64,000 nt of DNA, taken from contig CM049319.1 in assembly GCA_026874595.1 (NCBI GenBank), positions 57,608,917 to 57,672,916 on the forward strand. Direction: 5' to 3'. The notes under the pieces were generated by a model, which was not told the DNA's origin, made no database searches, and saw only the letters and a program-made list of their open reading frames with translations. Shown one piece after another: positions 10,738 to 22,472 of the stretch. The stretch is from Sipunculus nudus. Taxonomy: Eukaryota; Annelida; Sipuncula; Golfingiida; Sipunculidae. Numbering within the stretch: position 1 is the first letter of the stretch; every line of letters begins with the position of its first letter. Position numbers and translations under genes: made by a program.

Positions 10738-13457
10738 ATGCCCCCGCCACAAAGTGGCCGGGGCATATAGTTTAACCCATGTCCGTCCTTCCGTCATTCC
10801 GAAATCAAACAGTTGTACTGACTTTTTTCGCAATGCCTGCAGATATTGGCCTGATTTTTAGCTCAGCTGACTATAAGTCATCTGAGCTATAGTCATGGTC
10901 CATTGTCCGTCTGTCCGTCCGTCCGTAGATGTGGCACGTTTTGAAACCGTTAGACTCAGGAATCCAAAATTCAGCATAATGTTAGATGTCCCCAAGATCT
11001 CTTACCTAGCCGAAAAGTGGGTCTTTGCGACTTCGTTCCTTTGAGAAATTAAGGAAAAACCTCAAATTTTTATTAAAAACCCATTTTCACTCATCAGGAC
11101 TGCCTAATATCAAAACCACTCATCTGTTTTTCCTCATATTTACCATAAATATTTTTCTATATAGTTCCTATGTACATGCCAGAAATTAAGTCTGTTAAGT
11201 ATAAATTCTTTAAGTTATGGGCCCAAACATAATAGACTTTGTAAAAAATCAGGAAAAATATTTACTCTGTTAACATGAAAAATTTTGAAACTAAAGTATA
11301 TTTTCCCAAGTATATAACTATGTTTAATTAAGATTTAATTGTTTACCAAAAATTAGATCTGAATTTTGTAAATTTTTTAAGTTATTAGCATAAAAATAAA
11401 ATCAGTACCTTAAATTTAGCCCAACTTTGACCATGGCACGTTTTTCTCCTGTATGTACCATTGATTTAATTTTCACAGCATGTAAACATAAATATTTAAT
11501 TTGTTTAAATCTGAAATTTGAAAATAAATGCTTGAAAATTAAGCTAGTTATTGATTTTGTTCTTGAGGCTCTACTGTAGTCATTTGCTTTGATAACAGAT
11601 TACAGATGCAGGGTCCCACTCCAGGTCACTGGAAGTCGGGCTATGCCAAGGTTTCTGATTTGTTACAGTCACTGGGGGAGACCCCCTGCTGTGACAGGTG
11701 TACAGTTCTAATATCACCACCCTAATCCCCCCCCCCTGCAAACCGAACCCACTAAGTGTAATGCAGTAATTGTTATTGTTTTCACTGTATTTCCTTAATT
11801 GTAACGCTGTTTCCACTCCAAAATACAAAAACTTTCCTTAAAAAAGTAATTCAAGTGTAATCCAGAAGATGCCATGTTGTGTTAATGTAGCATTTTTAAG
11901 GAAATTAATATTCTTTTAAATGATTTTAACAGATATAATTGAACCCAGTATGCTTAAATTTATAAAATATGAAGCACATTATAGATAAATAAAGACACAA
12001 TTAAAAATTGTGAAATCTAAATCAAGTGTTATTTTTAGATATTTATTGTTTTGCAGATTTAAAAGATATATTTTTGTGGTAAAAACTAAATAAACATTTG
12101 TATGCATGGTGTGGTGTTATATGACAAGATTGAGATTTATGATGATGCAATTGAGAATTATGAATCAACTTTTATATTCAGATGTATCTGTTTTATTGGA
12201 AATGTATAGAAATATAAACTTAAATTAAAAAATTGATGTGATAAAAAAATTAGGATTTACTACAAACATTTTTTTTCATTATTTTCCTGCCACAGCAGAA
12301 TTTGAGATCAGGCTTTGTTTGCCCTGTTTTATGTTGTTAATTAGTTATATTTCATCTGTAAACATTTAAAAAAAAATACATATATATTTAATAATATATA
12401 TTATACAAAAAAATAGATTCAATTGAACAAATTTGTAAACTACTGAAATGTCAACAGTTAATCAAAAAGCCAACTACTGATCATGGTAATAGTACAGATC
12501 ATTTGTTCACAAACTGCTCACATGCTTCAGTTTCAACATTAGGAAACACATGGTCAGTTCACAACATATTATTTGCAACAATTTCTTGCTCATCAATACA
12601 AACCAATCATATAAACCAACCATAGCCTTTATTACCTCTTCCTCTTACACTTGATCTCCATTTGATATTATTTTAGATTTTTACCTTCAAGCTTAACTTC
12701 AGCTGAGCACAGTGACCCATAGGTCCCTTGTTTGTGTGTTGGCAGATATAGACCAGTTACAGATTGAGTTCGCGTTTCATCCCGGTTGACCTACTTTTGA
12801 CCGTTTTACGGGTCCTAAACTTTGAAAATTTCATGAAAATTAGAAATTTCATGACAAATACACATGTACGGACTTTTTTTCGCAATGCCTGCAGATATTG
12901 GCCTGATTTTTTGTGTGTAGGCAGATAATGACTAGTTACAGATCGAGACTGTTTTGTCCCAGTTGACCTACTTTTGACCATCAGTTGACCTACTTTTGAC
13001 CATTTGACTGCTCCTGAACATGGAAAGTTTCATGAAAAATAGAAATTTTCATAACAAATGCATATGTACTGACTTTTTTCCTCAATGCCTGCAGATACCA
13101 CCCTGATTTTTTATGTGTGGGCAGATAATGACAGTTACAGATCAAGTTCGCGTTTCGTCCTGGTTGACCTACTTTTGATTGTTTTACGGCTCCTAAACAT
13201 AGAAAATTTCATGAAAGACAGAAATTTTTATGGAAAATGCACATGTATGGACTTTTTTTCACAATGCCTGCATATACTGGCATGATTTTTGGTGTGTTGC
13301 TTGATAATGACCCGTTACAGATTGAGTTTGCATTTTGCCCTTGTTGACCTACTTTTGACCATACCACACCTTGTGAACTTAAAAAATTTTTCAAAATTTT
13401 ACAAATGTTTCTTATTTGCCCCAGGCGGGGGCATTCGTGTCGTTCCGACACATCTAG
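10738..13457. mobile_element. GCCCCCGCC element, middle layer of the nest
   Basis: Starts ATGCCCCCGCC at 10738 and ends with GGCGGGGGCAT, then a 6-bp hairpin GTGTCG-TTC-CGACAC (13437-13451) and CTAG at 13454-13457. Hairpin plus CTAG before T is the usual Helitron 3' signature, but the other end lacks the expected TC. Inside, a unit of about 180 bp is repeated (CGCAATGCCTGCAGATA near 10828, 12878, and diverged at 13080 and 13258). It is itself split at about 10860/12731 by the inner element. Confidence 0.65.
10860..12731 (-). mobile_element. CAAGGG/GAGCT element, inner layer of the nest (about 1.87 kb)
   Basis: On the minus strand it starts CAAGGGACCTATGGGTCAC at 12730 and ends GTCAGCTGAGCT near 10861. 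The 3' end forms a hairpin with two 13-nt arms (one mismatch) and a 3-nt loop, preceded by a (GGAC)n microsatellite. The host phrase CTGATTTTTTGTGTG, intact at about 12902, is cut within the T run. It is near full length and closely matches 29952-31782. No protein is encoded, so it is non-autonomous. Confidence 0.75.
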
Positions 13458-14450
13458 TTTTACAGATGGCTCCTGTGGCCTTGACCTTTGACCCCAAAAT
13501 TGATATTGATCACTCACTTTTATATATAAATCAATAGAGGTCTAGATTTATTGATGGGCCATATATGTCAGGTTTGAAATCCATATATTAATCCAAGCTT
13601 GAATTATCATCTCAGGAACTAATTTTTGGACAGTTGGCTCCTGTGACCTTCACCTTTGACCTTGTGACATCACAATTGACAGGCGTCTTCCTCTATTGGC
13701 AGGAAAATTGTATGTAAAAGATGAAATGTTTGGCTGAAAATGCATCCACAATCTTTTTAAAGATGTGTCCTGTGACCTTGACCTCATGACCCCAAAATCG
13801 ATTTGGGTCTTGCTCTTCCAATGGGACATATACAAGTCAAGTTTGAAATCTATACACCAATAAAACAGGAATTATCATCCAGAAACTAATTTTTGGACAG
13901 ATGGCTCCTGTAACCTTCACCTTTGACCTTGTGACCTCAAAATTGATAGGGGTCTACCACTCTTGGCAGGTGAACTATATGTGCAAGATGTAAGATCTGA
14001 GATGAAATGTTTGGCTGAAAATGCATCCAAAATCTTTTTAAAGATGTGTCCTGTGACCTTGACCTCATGACCCCAAAATCGATTCGGGTCTTGCTTTTCC
14101 AATGGGACATATATAAGTCAAGTTTGAAATCAATACATCAATAAAAGCAGGAATTATCTTCCAGAAACTAATTTTTGGACAGATGGCTCCTGTAACCTTC
14201 ACCTTTGACCTTTGACCTCAAAATTGATATGGATCATCCACTATTGGCAAGTGAGCTACATATTCAAGATGGAAGACCTTGGATGAAAGTTTGGTTTAAA
14301 ATGCATCCACAGTATCTTTTAAGATGCAAGTCCAGTGACCTTGACCACTGACCTCATGACCCTAGAACCTATAGGGTTCTTACTTTAGTGGTGGGCCATA
14401 CATAAGTCACGTTTGAAATCCATATGGCTATCAATACTGGAGATATCATA

Positions 14451-15010
14451 AGAGGTGTGTGATTTTCACCAAATATGGACACATTAAAGGTAAAGCCCAC
14501 TCTCATGGTAAAGGTCTTGACCCAAATGTAAATAGACCTCATCCCATAACCCATCTCTCTACATGTGCATAATATGAAAGAAATCTGTCCATTAGTTTTT
14601 GACTTATAATGCTTACAGTACTGTCAAGTGGCAATTATGGGGGTATTAAAGGGCGTAAAAACAAGGGATAATAGGTGGCGCCACCAGTTTCCGGTATATC
14701 ACAAGGCTATCCAAGATCTTCGGTCACCTTGATTTTTGGACCAGTCGATGCAAGCTTTTTTTGAGATATTTAATTTTGTGTTATTTTCAGCAAAAATCGA
14801 CCTATTCAAGGTCAAGGTCACTCTCCTAGCATAGGTCATGACCCCATTTTAAATAGGCTTCGTCCCCTTACCTATATCTACACAAATGTAAAGTTTGAAA
14901 AAGATCAGTGAAACATTTTTTGAGTTATCCCGCTCACAATGTTTTTCTGTCGTGGTGGCACCGTCATGAAACCATAGTATCCTGACTTTGTCTGGGGATA
15001 CAATAAATGC
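14451..15010. repeat. Diverged tail of the same repeat families with a GGTGGCGCCACC box
   Basis: Contains the 12-bp palindrome GGTGGCGCCACC at about 14675-14686 and an AAGGTCAAGGTCACTC box near 14808. These are motifs of the AGGTCA-type elements in decayed context. No gene seen. Confidence 0.5.
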
Positions 15011-15187
15011 TCCTAGTAGAATGTTACATCGTCTTCATTAACCTTGCACTAACATGGGGTTAGATTTTCCATGTCGGGGAGTATAAGATCTTGCAACAAA
15101 ATGTATCAATGTTCATGTAAACTGGACTGCAAGTGTGCAGGCCATTTTTCTTCAAATCATGTATACCAGTCTGAACAGTATGGCTGC

Positions 15188-15294
15188 CAGAGAAACTGAA
15201 ATGATTAGCTTGACAACTTTGAAGAGGTCCTGAGAAACTAACAACTGAAATGATTAGCTTGACAACTTTGAAGAGGTCCTGAGAATCTAACAAC
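15188..15294. repeat. About 54-bp tandem duplication downstream of RPL32
   Basis: The segment from CTGAAATGATTAGCTTGACA through AGGTCCTGAGAA occurs twice in a row, near 15195 and 15245, with very few differences. Confidence 0.75.
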
Positions 15295-15484
15295 ACTGGC
15301 CAAGTACACAAATGGCCTCTGCAAATGTATTTTTATTGGGTTCCTGTATGTGCTGTGTATGCACTGCCAAAAACAATTTTCCTGGAAAAGATTACATTTC
15401 ATATTTTAAGAATTTTCTGTTGATAAGAATCCTCAAGATATTTCTTTCTTTTTTATTATAGCCAGTGCTCTTTTTTTTTGCTTT

Positions 15485-15526
15485 AAAAATTAACCTGTTT
15501 CCATCAAAGCGAAGGCGAGCATTGGG
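15485..15526 (-). pseudogene. Fragment duplicated from the RPL32 last exon
   Basis: The stretch at 15504-15526 repeats AGCGAAGGCGAGCATTGGG from the RPL32 C-terminal exon (about 15806-15825), and similarity extends weakly into the sequence around the gene's stop codon. On the minus strand it would read NARLR and then diverge to FDGNRLI. No splice acceptor precedes it, so it looks like a local partial duplication, not an alternative exon. Confidence 0.6.
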
Positions 15527-15764
15527 ACAAGATATATTATCAGGAGTAAAATTTTCATCATAATATCCCAAGATATTTCTTTCTTGCCATGTTTTTTTCT
15601 GAGAACAAGTAAAACTATTTTATCAGACGCTAAAATTCTGATGAGAAAAAATTTTCCTGCCATAATGTTTTCTTAAAGTATGAAAATTATAAGGAGTGGG
15701 ACAAACATTTTGAAACTTTTCACACAAATAAATAAACAACAAAGACACCATCTCCCTCATACTG

Positions 15765-15770
15765 TTTATT
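15765..15770 (-). terminator. RPL32: RPL32 polyadenylation signal
   Basis: AATAAA on the minus strand, 19 nt after the stop codon. A very short 3'UTR is typical of ribosomal protein genes. Confidence 0.75.
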
Positions 15771-15789
15771 CTTATCATACACAAAAAAT

Positions 15790-15948
15790 TTACTCATTTT
15801 CTTCAGAGCGAAGGCGAGCATTGGGGTTGGTAACCTTGATGGCAAGCTGTTGTGCCCGCTCTACAATGTCCTTGCGCTTCCTGCTGGAGACACTGTGGGA
15901 GATCTCAGCTGAGAAAGTACGGTTCTGCATCATCAAGACTTCCAACTC
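15790..15948 (-). CDS. RPL32: RPL32 last coding exon
   Basis: Acceptor TTGTTGCAG before GAGTTGGAAG ([10 protein letters not shown]). It ends RLRSEENE and TAA at 15792-15790. Confidence 0.98.
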   Translation of the reverse strand, partial: ELEVLMMQNRTFSAEISHSVSSRKRKDIVERAQQLAIKVTNPNARLRSEENE

Positions 15949-18900
15949 CTGCAACAAAATAAGATGAAATTGTTTTCAGCAATACTGGGGATACAATACC
16001 AATATTTACAGCAAAATATCTCCACAGCCAAATTAAAAGTTCACTTGAATCTGAAGATCCATGAACATCAAGATCGAAAAGCACAATTTCTATAGAGTAC
16101 CGGTATATACAAAATGAAACAGCAGCATTAGTACACTTTTCACGCATCAGATTTACACTGAAGTCATTCCAATCCTCTTCACTTTAACCCCTGCTTTGTA
16201 TACCAAGATCCTCTGTGTTTCAGCTCCCAGGCAGGCATAGGGCAAATTGTATTCAGACGAAAGCAAGGAGGGATCACCAAGTACATCAAACTTCCAAAAT
16301 AATGACATGCCCCTCTCATTGGTTTAAAGCAAAATGCAATAGCTCACACTCTTATCTTGGTCCTGAGCCAGCCCTGGTGCAGACCCCCCCCCCTAAAAAA
16401 AAATTTGCTAAATACAGCAGTGGTTAAAGCAAAGGAGATCCGGAATGAATGCAGTGGATAACTACTGGTAAGGAGTGTACAGCATCAGCAGTAATGCTTA
16501 CTCTCAACTGTAGTACTAAGTCCCAACAGAGGTTAATCATTTTTCTGATTAAGCCAAGAACATGCAGCCGACTCTAGATGTCCCCAAAATAAAAATATGC
16601 AATGGGCTTCTGTCAAATACCATACTGTATAGTATTTTCTCTACTGACTTAGCCCTTTAAATTATACTTTAAAACTGCTCATCCAATGAAAGTCCTTCAA
16701 GGACAATTTTTTTATTGAAATTTTTTTAAATGTGTATGTTGCTTGTATACATGGTTTAGCATAATTCTATAGATAATTACACATCACAGAGCGTTTTACT
16801 AATTGATTGTATACTTGTCTGCCTCAGTCCTATCATTAAATATCATTGTTGATCAGCAAATAGGCTCTCAAGGATCATCATAGGCAAAGCAGGTATATGC
16901 AAATCATACAAAATGTATAAACATTTTCAGGAAGAATGAACATATTTTCACACCTGTTCACTCCAATACAAAATGTGACTGAAGTCTCATAATTCACAAA
17001 GATTACACCTTGTTATCTCCATAAATGGTGTTATGATTCCTGCAGTTCAATAAAATCTAATATTTCCAGCCAATAACAAGGATTTGAATATTTCGTTCAC
17101 CGCTTGAAATAAGAAATGCTTCAAGCAGTGCTTATAAAGCAGCTTTATAATAGACAAATGCTGATAATATACCATTGGGTATTCGGGAAGTATACTTGGA
17201 GGGACAAAACTTAATGTCTACATACAGAGACTGTGTAATCACTTGAAAAACTGGAACCATTACAACCTAAATGGCTTTTCAATATCAATTATAATATGGC
17301 AGAAGTGCTGAGTAAATGAATTATATAAACTGAGCACCAACCTTTACAACTTTCCTGCAAAGCCTCAGTTACCTTGACCATCACAATACCATCTGTTGGT
17401 CACTTTATTTTGTATAAGTATCCTGATTTACCAATCTTAATGAAATGTGACATTTAAATGTCTGAAATGGAAACAATTAACTGAGTCACTGACCTTAACG
17501 TTGTGGACGACAAACTTTTTGAATCCATCAGGGCAGACATGCTTGGTTTTCTTGTTGGAGCCATAACCAATGTTTGGCATCAGATATTGACCCTTAAACC
17601 TACGGCGGACTCTGTTGTCAATGCCCTTAGGCTTCCTCCAGTTAGGCTGCAATGAAAACAGTAAAACATTTGAAATATTATATTCAAATACAATACTGGA
17701 AGGCAACATACTAAAATATTTCTAAAATGACTTTGTTATAAAAAGATTCACACAATTTAAGTAACAAAACAATATCCACATAATGTAAAATTTAATTCGC
17801 TACTGTTCCCATAAAAGGCTGTATCATTTTACACTTCATCACAATATTCTGTTAATTATTAAACATGGCCATACCATGCAAACAAATAAACAGACTTTCA
17901 GAATTTTATTATTGCGATATACTGTTGGTCAGTTGGACAATATGAATGATAGAATGTGTCTCAGTACTTCAGTCCTATCATTAACAATCACAGAAGTCAT
18001 AAAAATAGGCTCTTTTTTTCATCATTAGCACTGGACTGACACAATGTTAAGAGGCATATGGGAATCAAAACGATTAACAGTGCATACCAAATTGACATCT
18101 GCAAAAATCTTGTGTATATATATATATATATATATTGTAGGTCAACTCATGATACTAACATGGTAAGACTTGACAATAAGCAAATCCGTTTGCAAACCTT
18201 TCTGACTTATATAATTCATGTAAAGAGATAACCAAATAACCATACTGTGTGTTGATCAATGTGTAAACATAATATTTTGCTAAATATCTGTTTCAGAACC
18301 AATGTATACAGTTTTAACCCAGTTACAATGAAGACACAGCAGATTAATGGATATTGAATGTTTGCTAAAGTGGAGTCTAGTACAAAATATTTATATTAAT
18401 TCTTAGCTATTTCTGTCTCTTAGTTTCAGTATAAATAATGGAAAAAAATTGCAATATCTGAAGTTTAGTGCTCAATTTCTTGTACAGACCAAGGACTCTC
18501 AAGAGTTTGCATGTTCGTTACAGCCCAAATGTAAACTTAATCTATTTAAATTAAAAGTAGAACACCAGGTAAAGAAGAACATGATGGTGTAAAATGTTGT
18601 AGAACCATTGCAATACATCAGCTGATGCTAGATGAGAGGTACATTTTTAGGGACTCGAATCAACTAGGTTGTTAGTAATGTTAGTGCAACAAAAATTTTC
18701 CTGTTGCTTACTGATCGACAAGAATAATTATCAAGATATATGGTTTACATCATTTTCATGAAACTGCATGGCAAACCAAACAAGATAATTCTTTATCTGT
18801 AACAAAATAAAGCAACAAACATACAGAGTCAATCAAGATCATTCACAGCAACTAAAGTGCAGCCTTTCATTCAGCTTGACAATGTAGTTCTTTTTCTTTC

Positions 18901-19215
18901 TTTCTGGTCTTTTCCTGTAATTGCATTGCCACTCCATCAATTTAAAAGTACACCTGTCTTGAAAAAGAAGTCCTCTTTCATTATAAAAATTCATGTATTT
19001 AATATATAACTGCTAGACAATGGCAGTTTATTGAAATACCCTCAATACTAAATACTATTGATAATTGACTGCCATACTTTGGGTGGTTATACGGACTCCT
19101 TGGCTTTTGATCTTTTACTCACCCTTAACTTCACATATCTGTCGGACTGGTGCCTGATGAATTTCTTTGTCCTTTTCTTGACAATTTTCTGACGGTTGAG
19201 GGGTCGGATTGCCAT
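15790..19215 (-). CDS. RPL32: 60S ribosomal protein L32 (eL32), complete
   Basis: This is a structural protein of the large cytosolic ribosomal subunit. Coding exons 19215-19123, 17646-17494 and 15948-15790 join in phase 0 to 134 codons plus stop (human protein: 135). Seen in order: [77 protein letters not shown], and the invariant ending [12 protein letters not shown]. The ATG at 19215-19213 has a good context (CACCATGG) and sits 13 nt after a splice acceptor, as expected for a gene with a non-coding TOP exon. Each of the three introns hosts a related box C/D snoRNA. No premature stop or frameshift is seen. Confidence 0.98.
16820..16886 (-). ncRNA. Box C/D snoRNA, RPL32 intron 3
   Basis: Minus strand: terminal stem TGCC with GGCA, box C ATGATGA (16881-16875), box D CTGA (16827-16824), and a D'-like CTGA after GAGCCTATTTG. 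The guide just upstream of box D, AATGATAGGA, is shared with the other two copies. From memory it can pair over 10 bp with the conserved 28S rRNA phrase TCCTATCATT, predicting 2'-O-methylation of the A five nt from box D. Released from the spliced intron. Confidence 0.8.
17494..17646 (-). CDS. RPL32: RPL32 middle coding exon (51 codons)
   Basis: Acceptor TTCATTGCAG and donor TTAAG|GTCAGT. It encodes [20 protein letters not shown] through FVVHNVK. Confidence 0.98.
17961..18032 (-). ncRNA. Box C/D snoRNA, RPL32 intron 2
   Basis: Minus strand: terminal stem CAGTGCT pairing with AGTACTG (one G-U), box C ATGATGA (18025-18019), box D CTGA (17972-17969). It shares GAGCCTATTT in the middle and AATGATAGGA before box D with the copies in introns 1 and 3. 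The outer stem differs from theirs but stays paired, which supports function. Confidence 0.82.
18113..18136. repeat. TA dinucleotide microsatellite in RPL32 intron 2
   Basis: About ten perfect TA units next to GTGTATATA. Confidence 0.85.
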
Positions 19216-19228
19216 GGTGACAGCTGTT
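19123..19228 (-). CDS. RPL32: RPL32 first coding exon with 13 nt of 5'UTR
   Basis: Acceptor TTTTATTATCAG at 19229-19230 and start codon at 19215-19213. It encodes [19 protein letters not shown] through YVKLR, with donor AGG|GTGAGT. Confidence 0.96.
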
Positions 19229-19321
19229 CTGATAATAAAACAAAAGCTTTCATTAACATCATGTTTTACCGTTAGACACAAATGTAAGATAAGATATAGG
19301 CATATGTAGCATTTGTAATGG

Positions 19322-19392
19322 TGCCTCAGTCCTATCATTTACAATCATGTAGATCATACAAAATTAGGCTCTGTTGTTATCATCATAGGCGA
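19322..19392 (-). ncRNA. Box C/D snoRNA, RPL32 intron 1
   Basis: Minus strand: stem GCC with GGC, box C ATGATGA (19386-19380), GAGCCTAATTTT, guide AATGATAGGA, box D CTGA (19329-19326). It sits about 95 nt upstream of the exon-2 acceptor, a typical position for an intronic C/D snoRNA. Paralogous to the other two. Confidence 0.82.
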
Positions 19393-20420
19393 CCATTATA
19401 ATTGATAATACTACAGGATTTCTTGCTGTCACAAAATTTCACAAACACAATTTGAATCAATTAGAGTTTGATATCCTGAATATCATTAGGTCAAAATCAT
19501 AAACTCTATGAACATGTTTATCATTGAACAGCTACAGTAAAAGAGTGTCATAATAGGTTGAAGTGGGAACTTGAGAAAGTGGAAGCTTAATACATGAGCT
19601 ATTACTGAACATGAGTATGGTTGTTGAAGGACATTTTCTGATGTTATGGTCTTTTTTTAAACTCCTTGTGAATATGAGGAACGCAGACCTATTAGTATTA
19701 CAACAGGATATGGATAGTTGGATCAGTGTTCTTGGAGTAAACAGTACTAAACACAAATTTGGTTTCCACGGTTTAAAAATTTTAACAACTATAAATGATA
19801 GCAAATCAGCTGGATACCGACAGGACGACCCATTCGGAATTTTAATACGTGTAAACTGCACAAGAACTCATACTTTCCGGACTTGAAATACTGTCAACAG
19901 TTTAAATTAAAAATAATCATATCGTCAACAATTACACGCCGATGCCTGACTCCACTATTGATGGATCACGGTTTCAACTGTGATCAAGACAAAAAGGTAA
20001 TTCACTGTCAGACAACCACGGCCGGCTTAACGAGCCAAGTGCCGGACTTCGTCGATCGTCAATGTAGCGCTTGGCTCAATTACTGAAATGGTAAAGTTAA
20101 ACCATCCCTTAATCTGATTTGGGAGGCCAGATGAACTTTATTAGGTTAGAACACACCACTGCTTGAAATATCATGACTTTAGTCGAGTTCGCAAAATGAT
20201 CATGACATGGAAACAACATCAGTTCGTTCTCAAAACGAGCATGTGAACATCACAGGATTCCCAGCACTTAAGCAGAAGCCATAGCTGAACACAAAACATA
20301 AATCGTCACTTAAACCGATACTATAACATCTTATCTTTGCATTGAGATGTATATTGACCATGTATATGCAAAGATTGCTTTGATTGGCGGGGATTTTCAG
20401 AAGTACTCGAATGAGGGTAC

Positions 20421-20452
20421 CTGTCGGCAATCAAATATGGCTGAAAAGGAAG
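20421..20452 (-). promoter_or_regulatory. RPL32: Probable RPL32 non-coding first exon with 5' TOP start
   Basis: On the minus strand CTTCCTTTTC, a pyrimidine tract starting with C as at animal ribosomal protein start sites, is followed by a 32-nt stretch ending GCCGACAG|GTACCC, a usable donor. Joined to the acceptor at 19229 it gives a 5'UTR of about 45 nt. TOP elements place translation under growth (mTOR) control in animals. The exact start base is a guess. Confidence 0.6.
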
Positions 20453-20459
20453 CGGAAAG

Positions 20460-22470
20460 GCATATTTCCAGTCAAGTCGGCCGTAGTCAAATTCGGCCGG
20501 ACCAACTCGGCCATTTCACAGTATATTTGCAGAAGGCATCAATGTGCAATAGTGCATACTTGCATCAGCATATAAAAATCACAAAAATATATATCATCTG
20601 ACTTTCAACAAGTTTTTTTCATAATGATACGGTACTAAAAAATGTATTTGAATTAATGAAGTAGCAATCTTTTATATTGCTTGACCTGTCCCCAAAACAC
20701 ATTTTACGGATCAGTTTTTCATTATTATTGTACAAATTCCTTAAACAATTATGATCTCTATCAGCATCATGGAATTCAGTGTTCTGTGAATTTATTTATA
20801 TAATTCAATTACACTGATTTATATCTGGAAGAAGTGGTTGAAAGTAGTCTCTTTGACAGACGCTAGAGGTCGCCACGGTGAGGTTGGCGCACTTGGTGGC
20901 CCGGATAACACTGTATCTGGGCCTAAGGTTTTACACATTTGATGAGGATTTTATTGAATCAACTTGGACCGGCAGCATCTTAATCCTTGAGGGGGTTTCC
21001 CATAAGTGTGTATTCCATATCCATAGTCCGTATGCGTCGTCCGTATCCGAACGCTGTCGGGAGGGATTTTTTCGCACGACGCATACTAGCCCATAAGAAT
21101 GGACTCCTCAATTGTTTTTTAGCGACTGACGCAATGAGGATTCTATAGATTTCCCCTGCAATTAAATGTGATTATAACACTCCATACACAACTGTGGGAT
21201 TTAACATATATACGTTATCAATGTTCAGTACATGTATGTGTGTTGTATATTTCACCACTGAAAAACATTACTGTTCTATTCTCAGCACTATTTTGCACCA
21301 AGGAAATGAAAATATGAACATGATAGTACACGTACAGGCCTAAAGCATTATACAAGACTGCTACCGAATGCAAGATGTCTGCCCGACTGTTAATTCCCCC
21401 CGGACAAATGAATCAGTTATTGATGTTACAGGTGCTTCATGCTTTCTAAAATGTTTATTTTTTATTACAGGCCTTTCGACATACAAAATAACGTGAACAT
21501 TGTTATGTTAAAACCATAGGAAATATTTTCTTATTTCATCAGGCCTGCGGGCCGTAGTTTGCCTCCCACCGAATTAAGCCTAATGAGAATATTGACCGGA
21601 TTTTTTTATATTGTTAAGGAAAAAAGATCATATATAATGAAAAATTGAACAAATATTCCAATAATTTTTAGACACTTGGAAAAAAGTTGATAATAATGTG
21701 CGATAGGAAAAATGATAAATGTAGTTACTTTTTGTGTTGGCGAAACCAAGCTTTTGAAAAAGAAATTATGTGAATTCTGGCTTCCTCTGTGTATATATTA
21801 ATAAGCTAAGGGTACTTCTGGTTACAAAAACTTCTTATGAGGCCTCCGTGAAAGATGTATGAACTTGTTCATCGACAATGTGTATGTAAACAAAGCAATA
21901 TTGACACACGGGAAAAACAGGTAACCTAAGGAGGTTTGTTGCATATGTGTGGAGGTAGAAAGGTCACTTGTTGCGAAACGTCATTTGCAAAGCTCTTGCC
22001 TATCTAACTTGCCGCCAGATGCCTTTGTTGAATTTGTTTTGATTATTATTATTATTAACAAATTGATATAAACAAAACAAGCAGCCTCTGTGTTGTGATT
22101 TCCGTTTTCTGGCCTATTTTTTAATGAAAGCTACAAGGGATAACCTTTAGTTTATAAAGGTTAAATAGTTGATTAGACCCCTTTAAGGCCAGATCTGAGT
22201 GCTGATCAAACAAAATTTAAATTTGGCCACACAAAATAGATTACTGACATACTCATTTTTACCGGCCTGGGCACTTTACGCGGGATCTTTCCAGCTTGCC
22301 CAGAATATAACATATTTTGCACCATTTCTCGAAATGTTGTATATGAACAACACAAAACTTAGTCCATTTTCGATACCTTATTTAAAGAATTCTTTTAGGG
22401 AATTTTTGCCACAGCACTGATTAGCATTATTACCAAGGACCTATTTTTTTGTAAAAATAAAGAGATAAAC
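20460..22470. other. RPL32 upstream region, no gene recognised
   Basis: It should contain the RPL32 promoter near 20452-20600. An 11-bp inverted repeat GTATGCGTCGT / ACGACGCATAC lies at 21030-21040 and 21076-21086. Part of 21905-21985 (TTGCAACAAGTGACC-like) resembles the reverse complement of 33145-33205, so it is probably a dispersed repeat. Confidence 0.5.
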
Positions 22471-22472
22471 AA

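Larger units (their letters stand above)
10580..14450 (-). mobile_element. AGGTCA-array element, outer layer of a three-level nest
   Basis: Sequence at about 10580-10737 and 13458-14450 belongs to one AGGTCA-type copy (seen here as CCTTGACCTTTGACC boxes at about 145-bp spacing). It is split by the insertion at 10738-13457: the host phrase CTAATTTTTGGACAGATGG, intact at about 13619 and 13886, is cut within its T run. Strand follows the CTAGGG-to-GAGCT convention used elsewhere and is uncertain because no terminus is intact. Confidence 0.65.

Noticed and set aside
10738-13457. Canonical Helitron call for the GCCCCCGCC element
   Set aside because: The 3' hairpin plus CTAG fits, but the opposite end is ATGCCC and not TC, and no Rep/helicase is encoded, so I describe it only as Helitron-like.
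15485-15526. Alternative last exon for RPL32
   Set aside because: There is no AG acceptor before the matching stretch, and the reading frame diverges after NARLR.
19532-20086. Possible small gene within RPL32 intron 1 (open frames on both strands)
   Set aside because: No domain, no splice support, and frames on both strands overlap; ordinary intron sequence is the simpler reading.
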